Shown one piece after another: positions 27,011-35,606 of a DNA stretch of 64,000 bases. Each line of letters starts with the position of its first letter. Position 1 is the stretch's first letter. The position numbers were made by a program, and so were the translations under genes. The notes beneath the pieces are model-generated. The model saw nothing but the letters and a program-made list of their open reading frames with translations. It made no database searches and was not told the origin of the DNA. This stretch comes from SXXH01 sp041165735 (lineage in GTDB: Bacteria > Planctomycetota > UBA1135 > GCA-002686595). Location of the stretch: contig JBKDQQ010000211.1 in assembly GCA_046341775.1 (NCBI GenBank), forward strand, positions 20,829-84,828. The letters are read 5' to 3'.

Positions 27011-28201
27011 GTGCGTCACGCCATCGAAGTCCAAGGCCTCGCGAAGCTGCACCGCCGTTCCGACGGCGCGTGGCGCGCGGCGCTGGCGGGCGTGGACTTC
27101 GCGCTGCCGGCCGGGGCTTCGCTGGGCTTGTGCGGCGCGAACGGCGCGGGCAAGTCGACCTTGCTGCGCATCCTCGCGGGCGCGACGCCGCAGACGAGCG
27201 GCCGCTGGCGGACCGCGGGGCCCCTGCGCTCCGTGGTCGAGTTGGGCGCCGGCTTCCATCCGGACCTGTCGGGGCGCGAGAACGCGCTGCAGCTCGCGGC
27301 GCTCGACGGGCTGCACGGTCGCGCGGCGCGCGACCACGCGCAGGGCGCCTTGGAGTTCGCCGATCTGGTCGAGAGCGCGGACGAACCGCTCTACGCCTGG
27401 TCGAGCGGCATGCAGCTGCGCCTGGCCTTCGCCTGCGCCTTGGCGCACGAGGCGCGCGTCCTGCTGCTCGACGAGGTCTTCGCCGTCGGCGACGCGGGCT
27501 TCCAGACGCGCTGCGTCGAGCGCCTGCGCGCCCTGCAGCGCGACGGCGCCTCGATCGTGCTGTGCAGCCACAGCCTCTACGACCTGCGCCAGTTGTGCGA
27601 GCTCGGGCTGTGGCTCGACGGCGGCCGCGTGCGCCACTTCGGCGCGTGCGCCGAGGCCACGGCGCGCTACGCGGCCGAGGCGCGCGCGCGCGGCGCGGCG
27701 AGCGGAAGCGCGGCGCGCTCCGGCGACGGGCCGCGCATCGACGCGCTCGAGCTGCTCCCCGGGCACGAAGTGGCGAGCGGTTCCGAGCTGCGCGTGCGCG
27801 TCCAGTGGTCCAGTTCGACGGCGACCGCGGTGCACTGCGGCGTCGGCCTGCTCGACGCGTCCATGGAGATCGTCGCGGCCTGCGGCACGCACCTGTCGGC
27901 GCGCGATCCGGAGCACGGTCGGGCGGGGGTCTTCGAACTGCGCCTGCCCGCGCTCGCGCTGCTCTCCGGATCCTTCCGCGTCGCCGCGTGGCTGTTCGAC
28001 CGCCATGGGCTGCAACGCCACGACGAGACCGTCCACGAGCGACCCTTGACTGTGTTGTCGCGCGGCGGTGAGGTGGGACGCGTGATGCTGGAGCACCACT
28101 GGTCGCACACGGAGCCCGATCCGCGCGCCCCGCTTCCGGGCGCCCACGGGACGGACGCTCCGTCCATGCGACCGGCCCCGCGCTCCGCTCTCGAGGCGTG
28201 A
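27011..28201 (+). CDS. ABC transporter ATPase with Wzt-like C-terminal domain
   Basis: A 396-residue ATPase powering export of a surface polysaccharide. It has Walker A 'GANGAGKST', the Q-loop region 'VVELGAGFHPDLSGREN' typical of the Wzt/TagH branch, signature 'WSSGMQLRL', Walker B 'VLLLDEVFAVGD' and switch His in 'LCSHS'. After residue ~235 a separate beta-sandwich domain follows (about 240-365), corresponding to the Wzt C-terminal domain that binds the capped glycan. The final ~30 residues are Pro-rich. Start GTG at 27011, 3 bp after the permease; the stop overlaps the next start (GTGA). Confidence 0.88.
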   Translation: MRHAIEVQGLAKLHRRSDGAWRAALAGVDFALPAGASLGLCGANGAGKSTLLRILAGATPQTSGRWRTAGPLRSVVELGAGFHPDLSGRENALQLAALDGLHGRAARDHAQGALEFADLVESADEPLYAWSSGMQLRLAFACALAHEARVLLLDEVFAVGDAGFQTRCVERLRALQRDGASIVLCSHSLYDLRQLCELGLWLDGGRVRHFGACAEATARYAAEARARGAASGSAARSGDGPRIDALELLPGHEVASGSELRVRVQWSSSTATAVHCGVGLLDASMEIVAACGTHLSARDPEHGRAGVFELRLPALALLSGSFRVAAWLFDRHGLQRHDETVHERPLTVLSRGGEVGRVMLEHHWSHTEPDPRAPLPGAHGTDAPSMRPAPRSALEA

Positions 28202-29379
28202 AGCTCGCCGCGCTGGTCGTCAACCACGATTCGGGGCCCCACGCCTTGGAATGCGTGCGCTCCCTGCGCGCCGAGTCGCGCGCCGCGGGCCTGCCTTCGC
28301 CGCGGATCGTGGTCGTCGACTGCGGCTCCACCGTCGACCAGCGCGAGGCCTTCGAGGGCTTGCGCGCGCTGGGCGCGGAGGTGCTGCTCGCCGCGAACCT
28401 CGGGTACGCCGGAGGCATGCAGCTCGCGTCGTCGCGCGCCGCGGGAGCGGAAGCGGTGCTCGCGTTGAACCCGGACCTGGTCTTCACGCCCGGTTCGCTG
28501 GCGCGCATGCTCGAGACCTCGCGCGAGGAGCCGCGGGCCATCGTCGCGCCGCGCACCTGCATCGACGAGGGCGGAGCGCTGCTCCTGCCTCCGATCGAAC
28601 TGCCCGGTGCGTGGCGCGAGCTGCGCCAGGCGCTGGCGGGCGTCGACTCCTGCGTGGCGCGCGACATCTCGCTCCTCGCCGCGCGCAGTAGGATCTCCGC
28701 CTGGACCGCCAAGGCCGCGCATCGCGCCGAGATGCTCTCGGGGGCGTGCCTGCTCGTTCCGCGCGCGACCCTGCTCGCCTTGGGGCTGTTCCTCGACGAG
28801 CGCTATCCCCTGTACTACGAGGACGCCGATCTTTGCCGGCGCGCGCGCACCCACGGCGTCCCGCTGGTCGTCGAGCCGCGCGCGCTCGTCGCCCACAGGT
28901 GGTCGCGCTCCGCGGGCCATGGCGCACGCTACGCGGGCGAGCCGCTGAGGCGCATGCGCCTGTCGCGCGAACTCTACCTGCGCGAGCACCATGGGACGCG
29001 CGGATTGCTCGCCGCGCGCCTCGTGGCGTTGCTCGAGACGCGCGCGCAGGCCGTCGCGATCCACGCCTGCCGCGAACTCGGCTCCATCGACGCGGACCCG
29101 GCGATCGGGACGCCCGGGCTCTTCGAGGCCGGTCCAGGCGAGGAGTCGCTCTTCGAAGTGGCCGTCTCGCCGGGCTTCGGCCTGTGCGCCGGCCGCGTGC
29201 TGGCGCCGTTCGAGCGTCCCGGCTTCGGCGGCGCCTGGGGCTGGCTGCCGGAAGGCCGCTATTGGATGCGCCGCCTGGCGACCTCGGACTTGCGGCTGCT
29301 CGGCGCCTGGACCTTCCACAAGTCGAGCGCGTCGATCGAACCGGCTGCGCGACGCGGCGCGGTGGAGGAGGCGGCATGA
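28198..29379 (+). CDS. Family 2 glycosyltransferase (rhamnosyltransferase-like)
   Basis: A 393-residue cytoplasmic or membrane-associated GT-A enzyme. It opens with 'LAALVVNHDSG', has the nucleotide-binding 'IVVVDCGST', the 'LLAANLGYAGGMQLA' loop and the metal-site region 'LALNPDLVF'. Then come 'LSGACLLVPRATLLALG', 'FLDERYPLYYEDADLCRRART' in the acceptor region, and 'VAHRWSRSAGH'. The ~100 residues after the GT domain are not typical of small GT2 enzymes and end in 'ATSDLRLLGAWTFHKSSAS'. The GTG start overlaps the ATPase stop by 4 bp and the next gene overlaps its stop by 4 bp. The sugar donor is unknown. Confidence 0.85.
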   Translation: MKLAALVVNHDSGPHALECVRSLRAESRAAGLPSPRIVVVDCGSTVDQREAFEGLRALGAEVLLAANLGYAGGMQLASSRAAGAEAVLALNPDLVFTPGSLARMLETSREEPRAIVAPRTCIDEGGALLLPPIELPGAWRELRQALAGVDSCVARDISLLAARSRISAWTAKAAHRAEMLSGACLLVPRATLLALGLFLDERYPLYYEDADLCRRARTHGVPLVVEPRALVAHRWSRSAGHGARYAGEPLRRMRLSRELYLREHHGTRGLLAARLVALLETRAQAVAIHACRELGSIDADPAIGTPGLFEAGPGEESLFEVAVSPGFGLCAGRVLAPFERPGFGGAWGWLPEGRYWMRRLATSDLRLLGAWTFHKSSASIEPAARRGAVEEAA

Positions 29380-30044
29380 GCGGTCGCGCACGCCTCCTCG
29401 ACTTCCCGCCCGCCGCGCGCGTCGTCGTCGTGGCGCCGCATCCCGACGACGAGGTGCTCGCCTGCGGCGGCGCCATCGCGTTGCACCGCATGCAAGGCGA
29501 CGAGGTGCTCGTGCTCGTCGTGTTCGATGGCGCGCTGGGCGCGGGCGGAGCAGGGCGCCGAGAGGCGGAGTGCCGCGCAGCCGCTCGCGAGCTGCTCGAG
29601 CCGCGCCTCGAGTTCTGGCGCCTCCCCGAGGGCCATGCGCCCTCCGACCACGACTACGAGCACGCCGTGCGCCGCCTGGCCTCGCTGTTCGCCGAATTCG
29701 AGCCCGAGCTCGTCTACGCCCCTTGGGAGGGGGACGACCATCCCGACCACCGCGTCGTCGCGCGCCTCGTGCGCGACGCCGTCGCGTCGCACTCGAGGCG
29801 CGAAGGTGTCCGCTGCACGCTGCTTGGTTGCGAGGTCTGGAGCGATCTGGCGCCGGACCTCGTGCTCGACACGAGCGCCGCGCACGAGCACAAGCTGCGC
29901 GCGCTCGCCTGCCACGAGAGCCAGCTGGCGGATGGCGCCCTGGAGGCCGCGTGCCGCGCGCGCATGGAGCGTCGCGCACGCGCCTTCGGCGGGCGTGCCC
30001 TGTCCGCCGAGGCCTTCGTGCGCGTGCTGCCGGAGCGCGGATGA
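29376..30044 (+). CDS. PIG-L/LmbE-family N-acetylglucosamine deacetylase
   Basis: A 222-residue zinc-dependent deacetylase-type enzyme. The signature 'VVAPHPDDEVLACGG' gives the metal ligands His and Asp, and 'GDDHPDHR' gives the second His block. Between them lie 'VLVVFDGALG' and 'EAECRAAARELLE', as usual for this family. Likely substrates are N-acetylated amino sugars on a lipid- or nucleotide-linked glycan, as it sits between a GT2 and a GT4 gene with 4-bp overlaps on both sides. Which sugar is deacetylated cannot be said. Confidence 0.88.
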   Translation: MSGRARLLDFPPAARVVVVAPHPDDEVLACGGAIALHRMQGDEVLVLVVFDGALGAGGAGRREAECRAAARELLEPRLEFWRLPEGHAPSDHDYEHAVRRLASLFAEFEPELVYAPWEGDDHPDHRVVARLVRDAVASHSRREGVRCTLLGCEVWSDLAPDLVLDTSAAHEHKLRALACHESQLADGALEAACRARMERRARAFGGRALSAEAFVRVLPERG

Positions 30045-31255
30045 CGCGGCGGCGCATCGCCATCGTCGCCCCCGGCGGGCCGGATGAATTCGTCGGCGGC
30101 ATCGAGCGCTTCGGCCGCGGCCTGGCCTTGGCGTTCGCCCGCGCCGGTTGCGAGGTGGTCCATGCGCGGGCAGGACGCGACGAGGATCGGCTCGCGGACG
30201 GGGTGCGCTGGCGTTCGATTCGCGTCGAGGCCGACGAACTGGATCCTTGGCGACTGGCGAAGCCGCGCCTCGCGAGCGCCATCCTCGAGGCGCTTCACGC
30301 CTGCGACGAAGTGCACGTCCTGCGCTTCGACGCCGGCTCGATCGACATCGTGCCGCGCCTCGCCGCGCACGCGCGCACGCGCTTGTGGCTGCACGACCAC
30401 GGCACTTCGTGCGCGCGGGCCTTCCGCCACGATCCGCCGGCCGGGATGTCGTGCCCGCGGGACGAGTCGGCCCGCGCGCCGGTCGCCGATCCATGCGCGA
30501 GTTGCCTGATGCCTTGGATCGGAACGCACGCGGCGGGCGGGATCGAGCGCCTGCGCGACGGCCTGGCGCGGCGCCGGGACGCCGCCGCGCGGGCGCTGTC
30601 GGCCGCGCACGAGCTGCTCGCGCCTTCGCATTCGCACGCCGACGCCTTGCGAGCGGTGCATGGCGGACTCGCGCTGCGCGTCGTGGAGCCCGGCGTGGAG
30701 GAGTGCTTCCTGGCCACGGGACGCGACGCGACGAGCGTCGCGCCGCGCGAGGGCGCCTTGCGCGTGCTGCACGCCGGCAACCACGGATGGTGGAAGGGCA
30801 GCTGCGACCTGCTCGACGCGTTCGAGGAGATCGACCGCGCGGACGCGACGCTCGTGCTGGCGGGAACGGGCATCGATGCGAGTTGGACGCGGCGACTGGC
30901 GCGCGCGGCTCGGCTGGCGCGCCTCGAGCAGCATGGCGCCTACGAGCCGGATGGCCTGGCGCGCCTCGCCGCGGGCTGCGACGTCGCCGTGTTCCCGTCG
31001 CGACTCGCCGAGTCCTTCGGATTGGCCGCGGCGGAATGCGGCGCCGCGGGATTGGAGCTCGTCGTGTCCGACCGGGGCGACTTGCCCGAACGCGTGGGAG
31101 GGGATGCATCCCTCGTCGTTCCGGCCGGCGACGCGCGCGCCTTGGCGCGCATGCTCGAACGACTGGCGGACGCCAAGTTCTCGGGGCGGCTGCGTCGCGG
31201 CGCCCAACGCCGCGCGCGCGACACCGACGCTTGCGTCCGCGAGTTGCTGGCTTGA
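30041..31255 (+). CDS. Family 4 glycosyltransferase with four-Cys insert
   Basis: A 404-residue GT-B enzyme. The N-terminal half has 'VGGIERFGRGLALAFARAG'. The C-terminal half has 'VLHAGNHGWWKGSCDLLDAF' and the donor-site motif 'ESFGLAAAECGAAGLELV' (E-x7-E). After 'LHDHGTSC' a loop carries four Cys in the pattern C-x15-C-x15-C-x2-C (residues near 127, 143, 159 and 162), probably a zinc site. This is the last gene of the polysaccharide operon that begins at 26045. Its start overlaps the deacetylase stop by 4 bp. Two more enzymes of this type lie at 41751-44584. Confidence 0.86.
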   Translation: MTRRRIAIVAPGGPDEFVGGIERFGRGLALAFARAGCEVVHARAGRDEDRLADGVRWRSIRVEADELDPWRLAKPRLASAILEALHACDEVHVLRFDAGSIDIVPRLAAHARTRLWLHDHGTSCARAFRHDPPAGMSCPRDESARAPVADPCASCLMPWIGTHAAGGIERLRDGLARRRDAAARALSAAHELLAPSHSHADALRAVHGGLALRVVEPGVEECFLATGRDATSVAPREGALRVLHAGNHGWWKGSCDLLDAFEEIDRADATLVLAGTGIDASWTRRLARAARLARLEQHGAYEPDGLARLAAGCDVAVFPSRLAESFGLAAAECGAAGLELVVSDRGDLPERVGGDASLVVPAGDARALARMLERLADAKFSGRLRRGAQRRARDTDACVRELLA

Positions 31256-31259
31256 GGTT

Positions 31260-31275
31260 CGCCGCCGCGGCGGCG
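31260..31275. terminator. 16-bp perfect palindrome between convergent genes
   Basis: CGCCGCCGCGGCGGCG fills half of the 30-bp gap between the GT4 gene and the convergent phosphatase gene. By position it could be a bidirectional terminator; simple GC repetition is the alternative. Confidence 0.35.
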
Positions 31276-31285
31276 CGCGGGCGCC

Positions 31286-32224
31286 TCAGTTGCGATGCTT
31301 GGCGTGGCAGTCCTTGCAGTTCTGCGCGATGGCCTTGAAGCGGGCCGACAACTGCTCCCGCGTCTCCTTGCCGGCGACGAAGGCGTCCTCGAGGTCGGCC
31401 ACCTCCCGGTAGCTCTTGCGCATCCACTCGACCAGTTCCCGCTGCTCGTCGGCAGGCAGGGTCTCGCCGCCGTTGCGGAAGTGGTCTGCCATGCGGCCGA
31501 GTTCGGCGGCGGGCACGAGGTCGGGATGGTCCGCGGGCGTGGTCCAGCCGGCCTTCTCGATGTGCTGCACGTTCTCGAAGGCGAAGTCGATCTCGACCAT
31601 CGCCTCGACCATGTCCGACACCTTCGATCGCGCGGGGAACGCGTCGTCGGCGGTCTTCAAGGTCGCTTCGTCCACGGGCTTGCTGTCGCGCACGGCCTGG
31701 AACAGTCCCTTGTATTGCGCTGCGATGCCCGAGACGTGCATGCGCGCCTCGGCGTCCTCGTTCCGCAGGTAGCCCAGCGCTACGCAGGTCGACGCCACCG
31801 CGGCGGCGCTGCGATGCTTGCCATGGTGGCAATGGACGTAGACCGGGCGCGGCAGGTCGTGGACGGCGCGCGCGATTTCGAGGCGCCGCAGGACGTCGAT
31901 GCCGTCGTAGCCGTGCGGCAGGTGCACGTAGCGCAGTCCATGCGCCTCGGCCGCCTCGACGTCCGTGGCGCCGCCGTCGACCGAGATGATCGTCTTGATG
32001 CCGAGGCGCGCCAGCGACTCGAAGCCCTCCTCGCCCTCGGGCAGCGCCCCGCTCCAGATGTCGGCCGTGTAGGCCACGACCTGGTGCAGTCCGGGGTACT
32101 CGGCGGGCTTGGTGTCGGTGACCTTCGGGGGCTCGAGCGGCGGACCGACCTCCTTGCGGGTCTCGGTCTGCGCGCAAGCGGCCGCGATGGCCAGAACCAG
32201 GGGGGCGAGGGCGAGCGACTTCAT
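31286..32224 (-). CDS. Dual-specificity phosphatase-like lipoprotein with C-terminal haem motif
   Basis: A 312-residue exported protein. ATG at 32224 starts a signal ending in AAAC (lipobox). Residues about 50-190 resemble a protein-tyrosine/dual-specificity phosphatase: 'LGIKTIISVDGG', 'GLRYVHLPHGYDGI' and the catalytic loop 'VHCHHGKHRSAAA' (C-x5-R). The C-terminal ~120 residues are helical. They include 'AMVEIDFAFENVQHIEKAGW' and end in 'QNCKDCHAKHRN', a CxxCH haem c attachment motif at the very end, as in cytochrome c' or c-556-like four-helix domains. A phosphatase joined to a haem domain in the periplasm is unusual. A TATGAT -10 element lies at 32243-32238, about 14 bp upstream. Confidence 0.8.
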   Translation of the reverse strand: MKSLALAPLVLAIAAACAQTETRKEVGPPLEPPKVTDTKPAEYPGLHQVVAYTADIWSGALPEGEEGFESLARLGIKTIISVDGGATDVEAAEAHGLRYVHLPHGYDGIDVLRRLEIARAVHDLPRPVYVHCHHGKHRSAAAVASTCVALGYLRNEDAEARMHVSGIAAQYKGLFQAVRDSKPVDEATLKTADDAFPARSKVSDMVEAMVEIDFAFENVQHIEKAGWTTPADHPDLVPAAELGRMADHFRNGGETLPADEQRELVEWMRKSYREVADLEDAFVAGKETREQLSARFKAIAQNCKDCHAKHRN

Positions 32225-32374
32225 GGCAGGGGCGGGGATCATAGCCGCTCGTAGCACCCTTCCCGGGGTCGGTCACGGCCGGCAGGCCGGGGATGGGCGG
32301 GTTGGTCCGCGACCGGACGGTGTAACGCTCTCGTTCTGGTCTACTAGCGCCTCGTTCGAGAGCCCACCCGCCCC

Positions 32375-33397
32375 ATGCTCGCCCTGCACCAACGCATCGC
32401 GGCGCTCTGCGCCACCCTCGGACTCGCCTTGGCCGGATGCGGCGCGGATCCGGATCTCGTCGTCTACTGCTCGCTGGACCAGGAGTTCGCCGAGCCCTTG
32501 ATCCGCGAGTACGGCGAGCGCAACGGACTGGACATCCGCGTCGAGTACGACGTCGAGGCGAACAAGAACGTGGGACTGGCGTTGCGCGTGCGCGAGGAAG
32601 CCTCTCGACCCCGCTGCGACGTCTTCTGGAGCAACGAGTTCGCCATGGTCGTCGCCCTGGCCGAGGACGGCCTGCTCGAGGCCCACGACTCGCCCTCGGC
32701 GGCGAGCCTGCCGGCCGAGATGAAGGACCCGGCCCATCGCTGGCACGGCTTCGCGGCGCGCGGGCGCGTGTTCATCGTCAACACGAACCTGGTCGACCCC
32801 GCGCTGATCGACAGTTGGGACGACCTGCTCGATCCGCGACACGCCGGCAAGGTGGCGATGGCACGGCCCCTCGCCGGCACGACGCTGACCCACATGGCTG
32901 CGCTCCACGAGGTGCTGCCGCCGGGCGAGGCGCGGCGCTTCCTCGAGACCGTCGAGCGCCTCTCGCGCGAGGGCGGGATCAACCTCGCGAACGGCAACGC
33001 GCATGTGATGCGGCTCGTCAGCGAAGGGCAGTGCGCCTTCGGGTGGACCGACACGGACGACTTCCACGTCGCGCTGGAGAAGGGCGCGCCCGTGCAGGCG
33101 GTCTACCCGGACCAGGGCGGCATCGGCACGATGCTGATTCCCAACACGATCTGCATCCCGGCGGGTGCGCCGCGCAAGGAAGCGGCGCGTCGCTTCGTCG
33201 ACTGGGCGCTCTCGGAGGAGGTCGAGGCGCGCCTCGCCGCCTCGCGCTCCGCGCAGATCCCCGTGCGTCGTGGCGTGGCGCGGCCCGCGCACGTCAAGGC
33301 GCCGGGCGACTTCGAGCCCATGCGCTACGACCTGCGCGCGGTGGGCTTGTCGATCCGCGCGCGCGCCGCGGAGTTCCAGGAGCTCTTCCTCAAGTGA
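32375..33397 (+). CDS. Iron(III)-type ABC transporter substrate-binding lipoprotein
   Basis: A 340-residue periplasmic binding protein of the FbpA/FutA type. The signal ends in LAGC (lipobox). The mature part has 'VVYCSLDQEFAEPLIREY' at the start, 'CDVFWSNEFAMVVALAEDGLL', 'RGRVFIVNTNLV', 'SWDDLLDPRHAGKVAMARPLAGTT' in pieces, 'CAFGWTDTDDFHVAL' and 'PNTICIPAGAPRKEAARRFVDW'. It is the first gene of an operon with permease (GTGA overlap) and ATPase. Ferric iron is the best guess for the cargo. Related proteins also bind other anions or sugar phosphates, so the substrate is not certain. Confidence 0.85.
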   Translation: MLALHQRIAALCATLGLALAGCGADPDLVVYCSLDQEFAEPLIREYGERNGLDIRVEYDVEANKNVGLALRVREEASRPRCDVFWSNEFAMVVALAEDGLLEAHDSPSAASLPAEMKDPAHRWHGFAARGRVFIVNTNLVDPALIDSWDDLLDPRHAGKVAMARPLAGTTLTHMAALHEVLPPGEARRFLETVERLSREGGINLANGNAHVMRLVSEGQCAFGWTDTDDFHVALEKGAPVQAVYPDQGGIGTMLIPNTICIPAGAPRKEAARRFVDWALSEEVEARLAASRSAQIPVRRGVARPAHVKAPGDFEPMRYDLRAVGLSIRARAAEFQELFLK

Positions 33398-34932
33398 GCC
33401 GCTGGTTGGTCCTGTGCGCGGCCGCGGGCTTCGCGCTGGTGGCGCTGGGGCCGAGCATCGCCATGGCGCTGCGCGTGCAAGGCGCCGACCTGGCCGCGCT
33501 CGACCTCGCGCGCGGAGCCGGACTCTTGTGGCGCACCATGCAACTCGGGCTCGGCGCCGCCGCCATCGCGCTGTGCCTCGGCGCGCCGATGGGCTGGATC
33601 CTCGCGCGCGCCGCCGTCCCCGGTGCGCAGGCCTTGCGCGCGCTCGTCTTGGTGCCGCTCCTGCTGCCGCCGCTGGTGCTGGCGATGTCCTTCATGGGAT
33701 GGACGACGTGGCGCGGCGGACTCGCCACGGCCGCGATCATGGGCGTCGGGACCTATCCTTTGGTGGCGCTCTACGTGGCGCGCGCGGCGGAGCGCATCGA
33801 CGGCCGGCGCGCGGACGCGGCGCGACTCGCCGGCGGCCTCGCGGCCATGCTGCGCGTGGAATGGGCGCTGGTGCGTCCCGTCGCGCTGGCGAGCGCCGGC
33901 TTCGCCTTCGCCTTCGCCGTCAACGACTTCGCGGTCGTCGACTACGTCAGCTCGCTCGGGCCCAAGCATCCCGTCTACGCCGACGACATCTTCGCCTCGT
34001 GGCGCAGCGGCAACGACACGAGCAAGGCGGTGGCGGCGGCGTGGCCGCTGGTGGCCTTGACCTTGATGGTGGTCGTGCCCGCCTTGGTCGTCGTGCGGCG
34101 TTCGCCGCTCTTCACGCACGAAGGGGACTTCCGGGCGCCCGCGCGCGTCGATCTCGGAGCGTGGCGCTGGCCGCTGGCGCTCCTGGCGTGGGCGGTCGTG
34201 GGGGCGACCGCGCTCGCCCCGCTGGCGCGGCTCGCGTTCGAGGCCGGAGGCGGCGCGCGCGGCTTCGGCCTGTCGACGCTCCTGCAGAGCCTTTCCAAGG
34301 CGCTCGCGAACGGCAGGCCGAACCTGCAGGCGAGCCTGCTTCACGCCTTGGGCGCCGCGCTGCTCTGCCTGCCCGTGGCGCTCGTGCTCGGACACGCGCT
34401 GGCGCGCAGCCGACGCTGGCTCGTCCTCGGCACCACGCTGGTCGTGCTGCCCTTGTGCGTGCCACCCATCCTGCACGGGGTCGGCAGCCTCGCGTTGTGG
34501 AACCGGCCCGCCACCGCGGCGCTGTACGACTCGGGCTGGATGGCGGTGCTGCTGCAGGCGGGTCGCTACGCGCCGCTCTTCGTGCTGGGCGTCGCGGCCG
34601 CGATCGCCGCAACGGATCGGCGCATCGAGGACTCGGCGCGGCTCGCCGGGGCCGGGCCCGCGCGCACCTTGTGCGGCATCGTGGCTCCGCTGCTCGCCGC
34701 TCCGCTCGCCGGGGGGGCGATGGTGGTGTTCGTCTTCGCGCTGCGCGAATTGGATGCGGCCATCCTCGTTCCCGCGGCCAACGGCACGGCGCTCTTCCGC
34801 CTGTACAACGCGGTGCACTTCGGCCGGGACGAGATGGTCGCGGCGCTCGCCTTGTGGATTTGCTTCTTCGTCCTGCTGCCGGGCGCCTTGTGGAGCCTGC
34901 ACTCGCGGCGGAACATGGGGGCGTTGCCATGA
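33394..34932 (+). CDS. Iron(III)-type ABC transporter permease (FbpB-like, two fused permease units)
   Basis: A 512-residue inner-membrane protein with about twelve hydrophobic helices in two halves, the usual FbpB/CysT-like duplication. Each half has an ATPase-contact loop: 'DAARLAGGLAAMLRVEW' and 'DSARLAGAGPARTLCGIVAP'. Other landmarks are 'VLVPLLLPPLVLAMSF', 'FAFAVNDFAVVDYVS' and 'ELDAAILVPAANGTALF', all seen in iron permeases. The GTG start overlaps the binding-protein stop by 4 bp, and the ATPase start overlaps its stop by 4 bp. Confidence 0.87.
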   Translation: MSRWLVLCAAAGFALVALGPSIAMALRVQGADLAALDLARGAGLLWRTMQLGLGAAAIALCLGAPMGWILARAAVPGAQALRALVLVPLLLPPLVLAMSFMGWTTWRGGLATAAIMGVGTYPLVALYVARAAERIDGRRADAARLAGGLAAMLRVEWALVRPVALASAGFAFAFAVNDFAVVDYVSSLGPKHPVYADDIFASWRSGNDTSKAVAAAWPLVALTLMVVVPALVVVRRSPLFTHEGDFRAPARVDLGAWRWPLALLAWAVVGATALAPLARLAFEAGGGARGFGLSTLLQSLSKALANGRPNLQASLLHALGAALLCLPVALVLGHALARSRRWLVLGTTLVVLPLCVPPILHGVGSLALWNRPATAALYDSGWMAVLLQAGRYAPLFVLGVAAAIAATDRRIEDSARLAGAGPARTLCGIVAPLLAAPLAGGAMVVFVFALRELDAAILVPAANGTALFRLYNAVHFGRDEMVAALALWICFFVLLPGALWSLHSRRNMGALP

Positions 34933-35600
34933 CGCACGCCATCGAAGCCGCCGGCCTGGTCGTCGAGCACGGCGGACGCCGCGTGCTCGACCAGGCTTCG
35001 TTGCGCGTCGAGCGCGGAGCGTGGTGCGTCGTGGTCGGTCCCTCGGGCAGCGGCAAGACCACCCTGTTGCGCGCCATCGCCGGGCTGCAACCGCTCGTCG
35101 CCGGCCGCATCGAACTGTGCGGGCGCCTGGCCAGCGACGGGACGCGGCTCGTGCTGCCGCCCGAGCGCCGCGGAGTGGGCCTCGTGTTCCAAGGCGGCGG
35201 GGGCGGCTTGTGGCCGCATCTCTCCGCGCAGGCGACGATCGAGTTCGTGCTCGCCCGTCGCGGAACGCCGCGCCGGCAACGCGCGGCGGGCGCGCGCCGC
35301 TGGCTGGAGCTCGTGGAGCTGGGGCCGCTCGCGGCCCGCAAGCCGGGCGAGTTGTCGGGCGGTGAAGCGCAGCGACTCGCGCTCGCGCGCGCCCTCGCCG
35401 GCGAGCCCTCGGTGCTCCTGCTCGACGAGCCGCTTGGACCGCTCGACGCCCCGCTGCGCGCCGAGCTCGTGTCGCGCCTCGAGTCGTTGCGAAGCGCGAG
35501 CGAGCTGACACTCGTGCACGTCACCCACGATCCCGCCGAAGTGGCCGCCAACTGCACCGCGCTCGTGCGCCTCGAGCGCGGGGCGGTCGTCGCCGCCTGA
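34929..35600 (+). CDS. Iron(III)-type ABC transporter ATPase
   Basis: A 223-residue ATPase. Walker A 'VGPSGSGKTT', the Q-loop region 'RGVGLVFQGGGGGLWPHLS', signature 'LSGGEAQRLALARALAG', Walker B 'VLLLDEPLGPLD' and switch His 'HVTHDPAE' are all intact. The chain ends after the core domain, so it lacks the C-terminal regulatory (TOBE) domain found on many FbpC/PotA proteins. The five Gly residues after the Q-loop are odd. It is the third gene of the importer operon, followed 6 bp later by a five-haem cytochrome. Confidence 0.88.
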   Translation: MTHAIEAAGLVVEHGGRRVLDQASLRVERGAWCVVVGPSGSGKTTLLRAIAGLQPLVAGRIELCGRLASDGTRLVLPPERRGVGLVFQGGGGGLWPHLSAQATIEFVLARRGTPRRQRAAGARRWLELVELGPLAARKPGELSGGEAQRLALARALAGEPSVLLLDEPLGPLDAPLRAELVSRLESLRSASELTLVHVTHDPAEVAANCTALVRLERGAVVAA

Positions 35601-35606
35601 TCCGCC

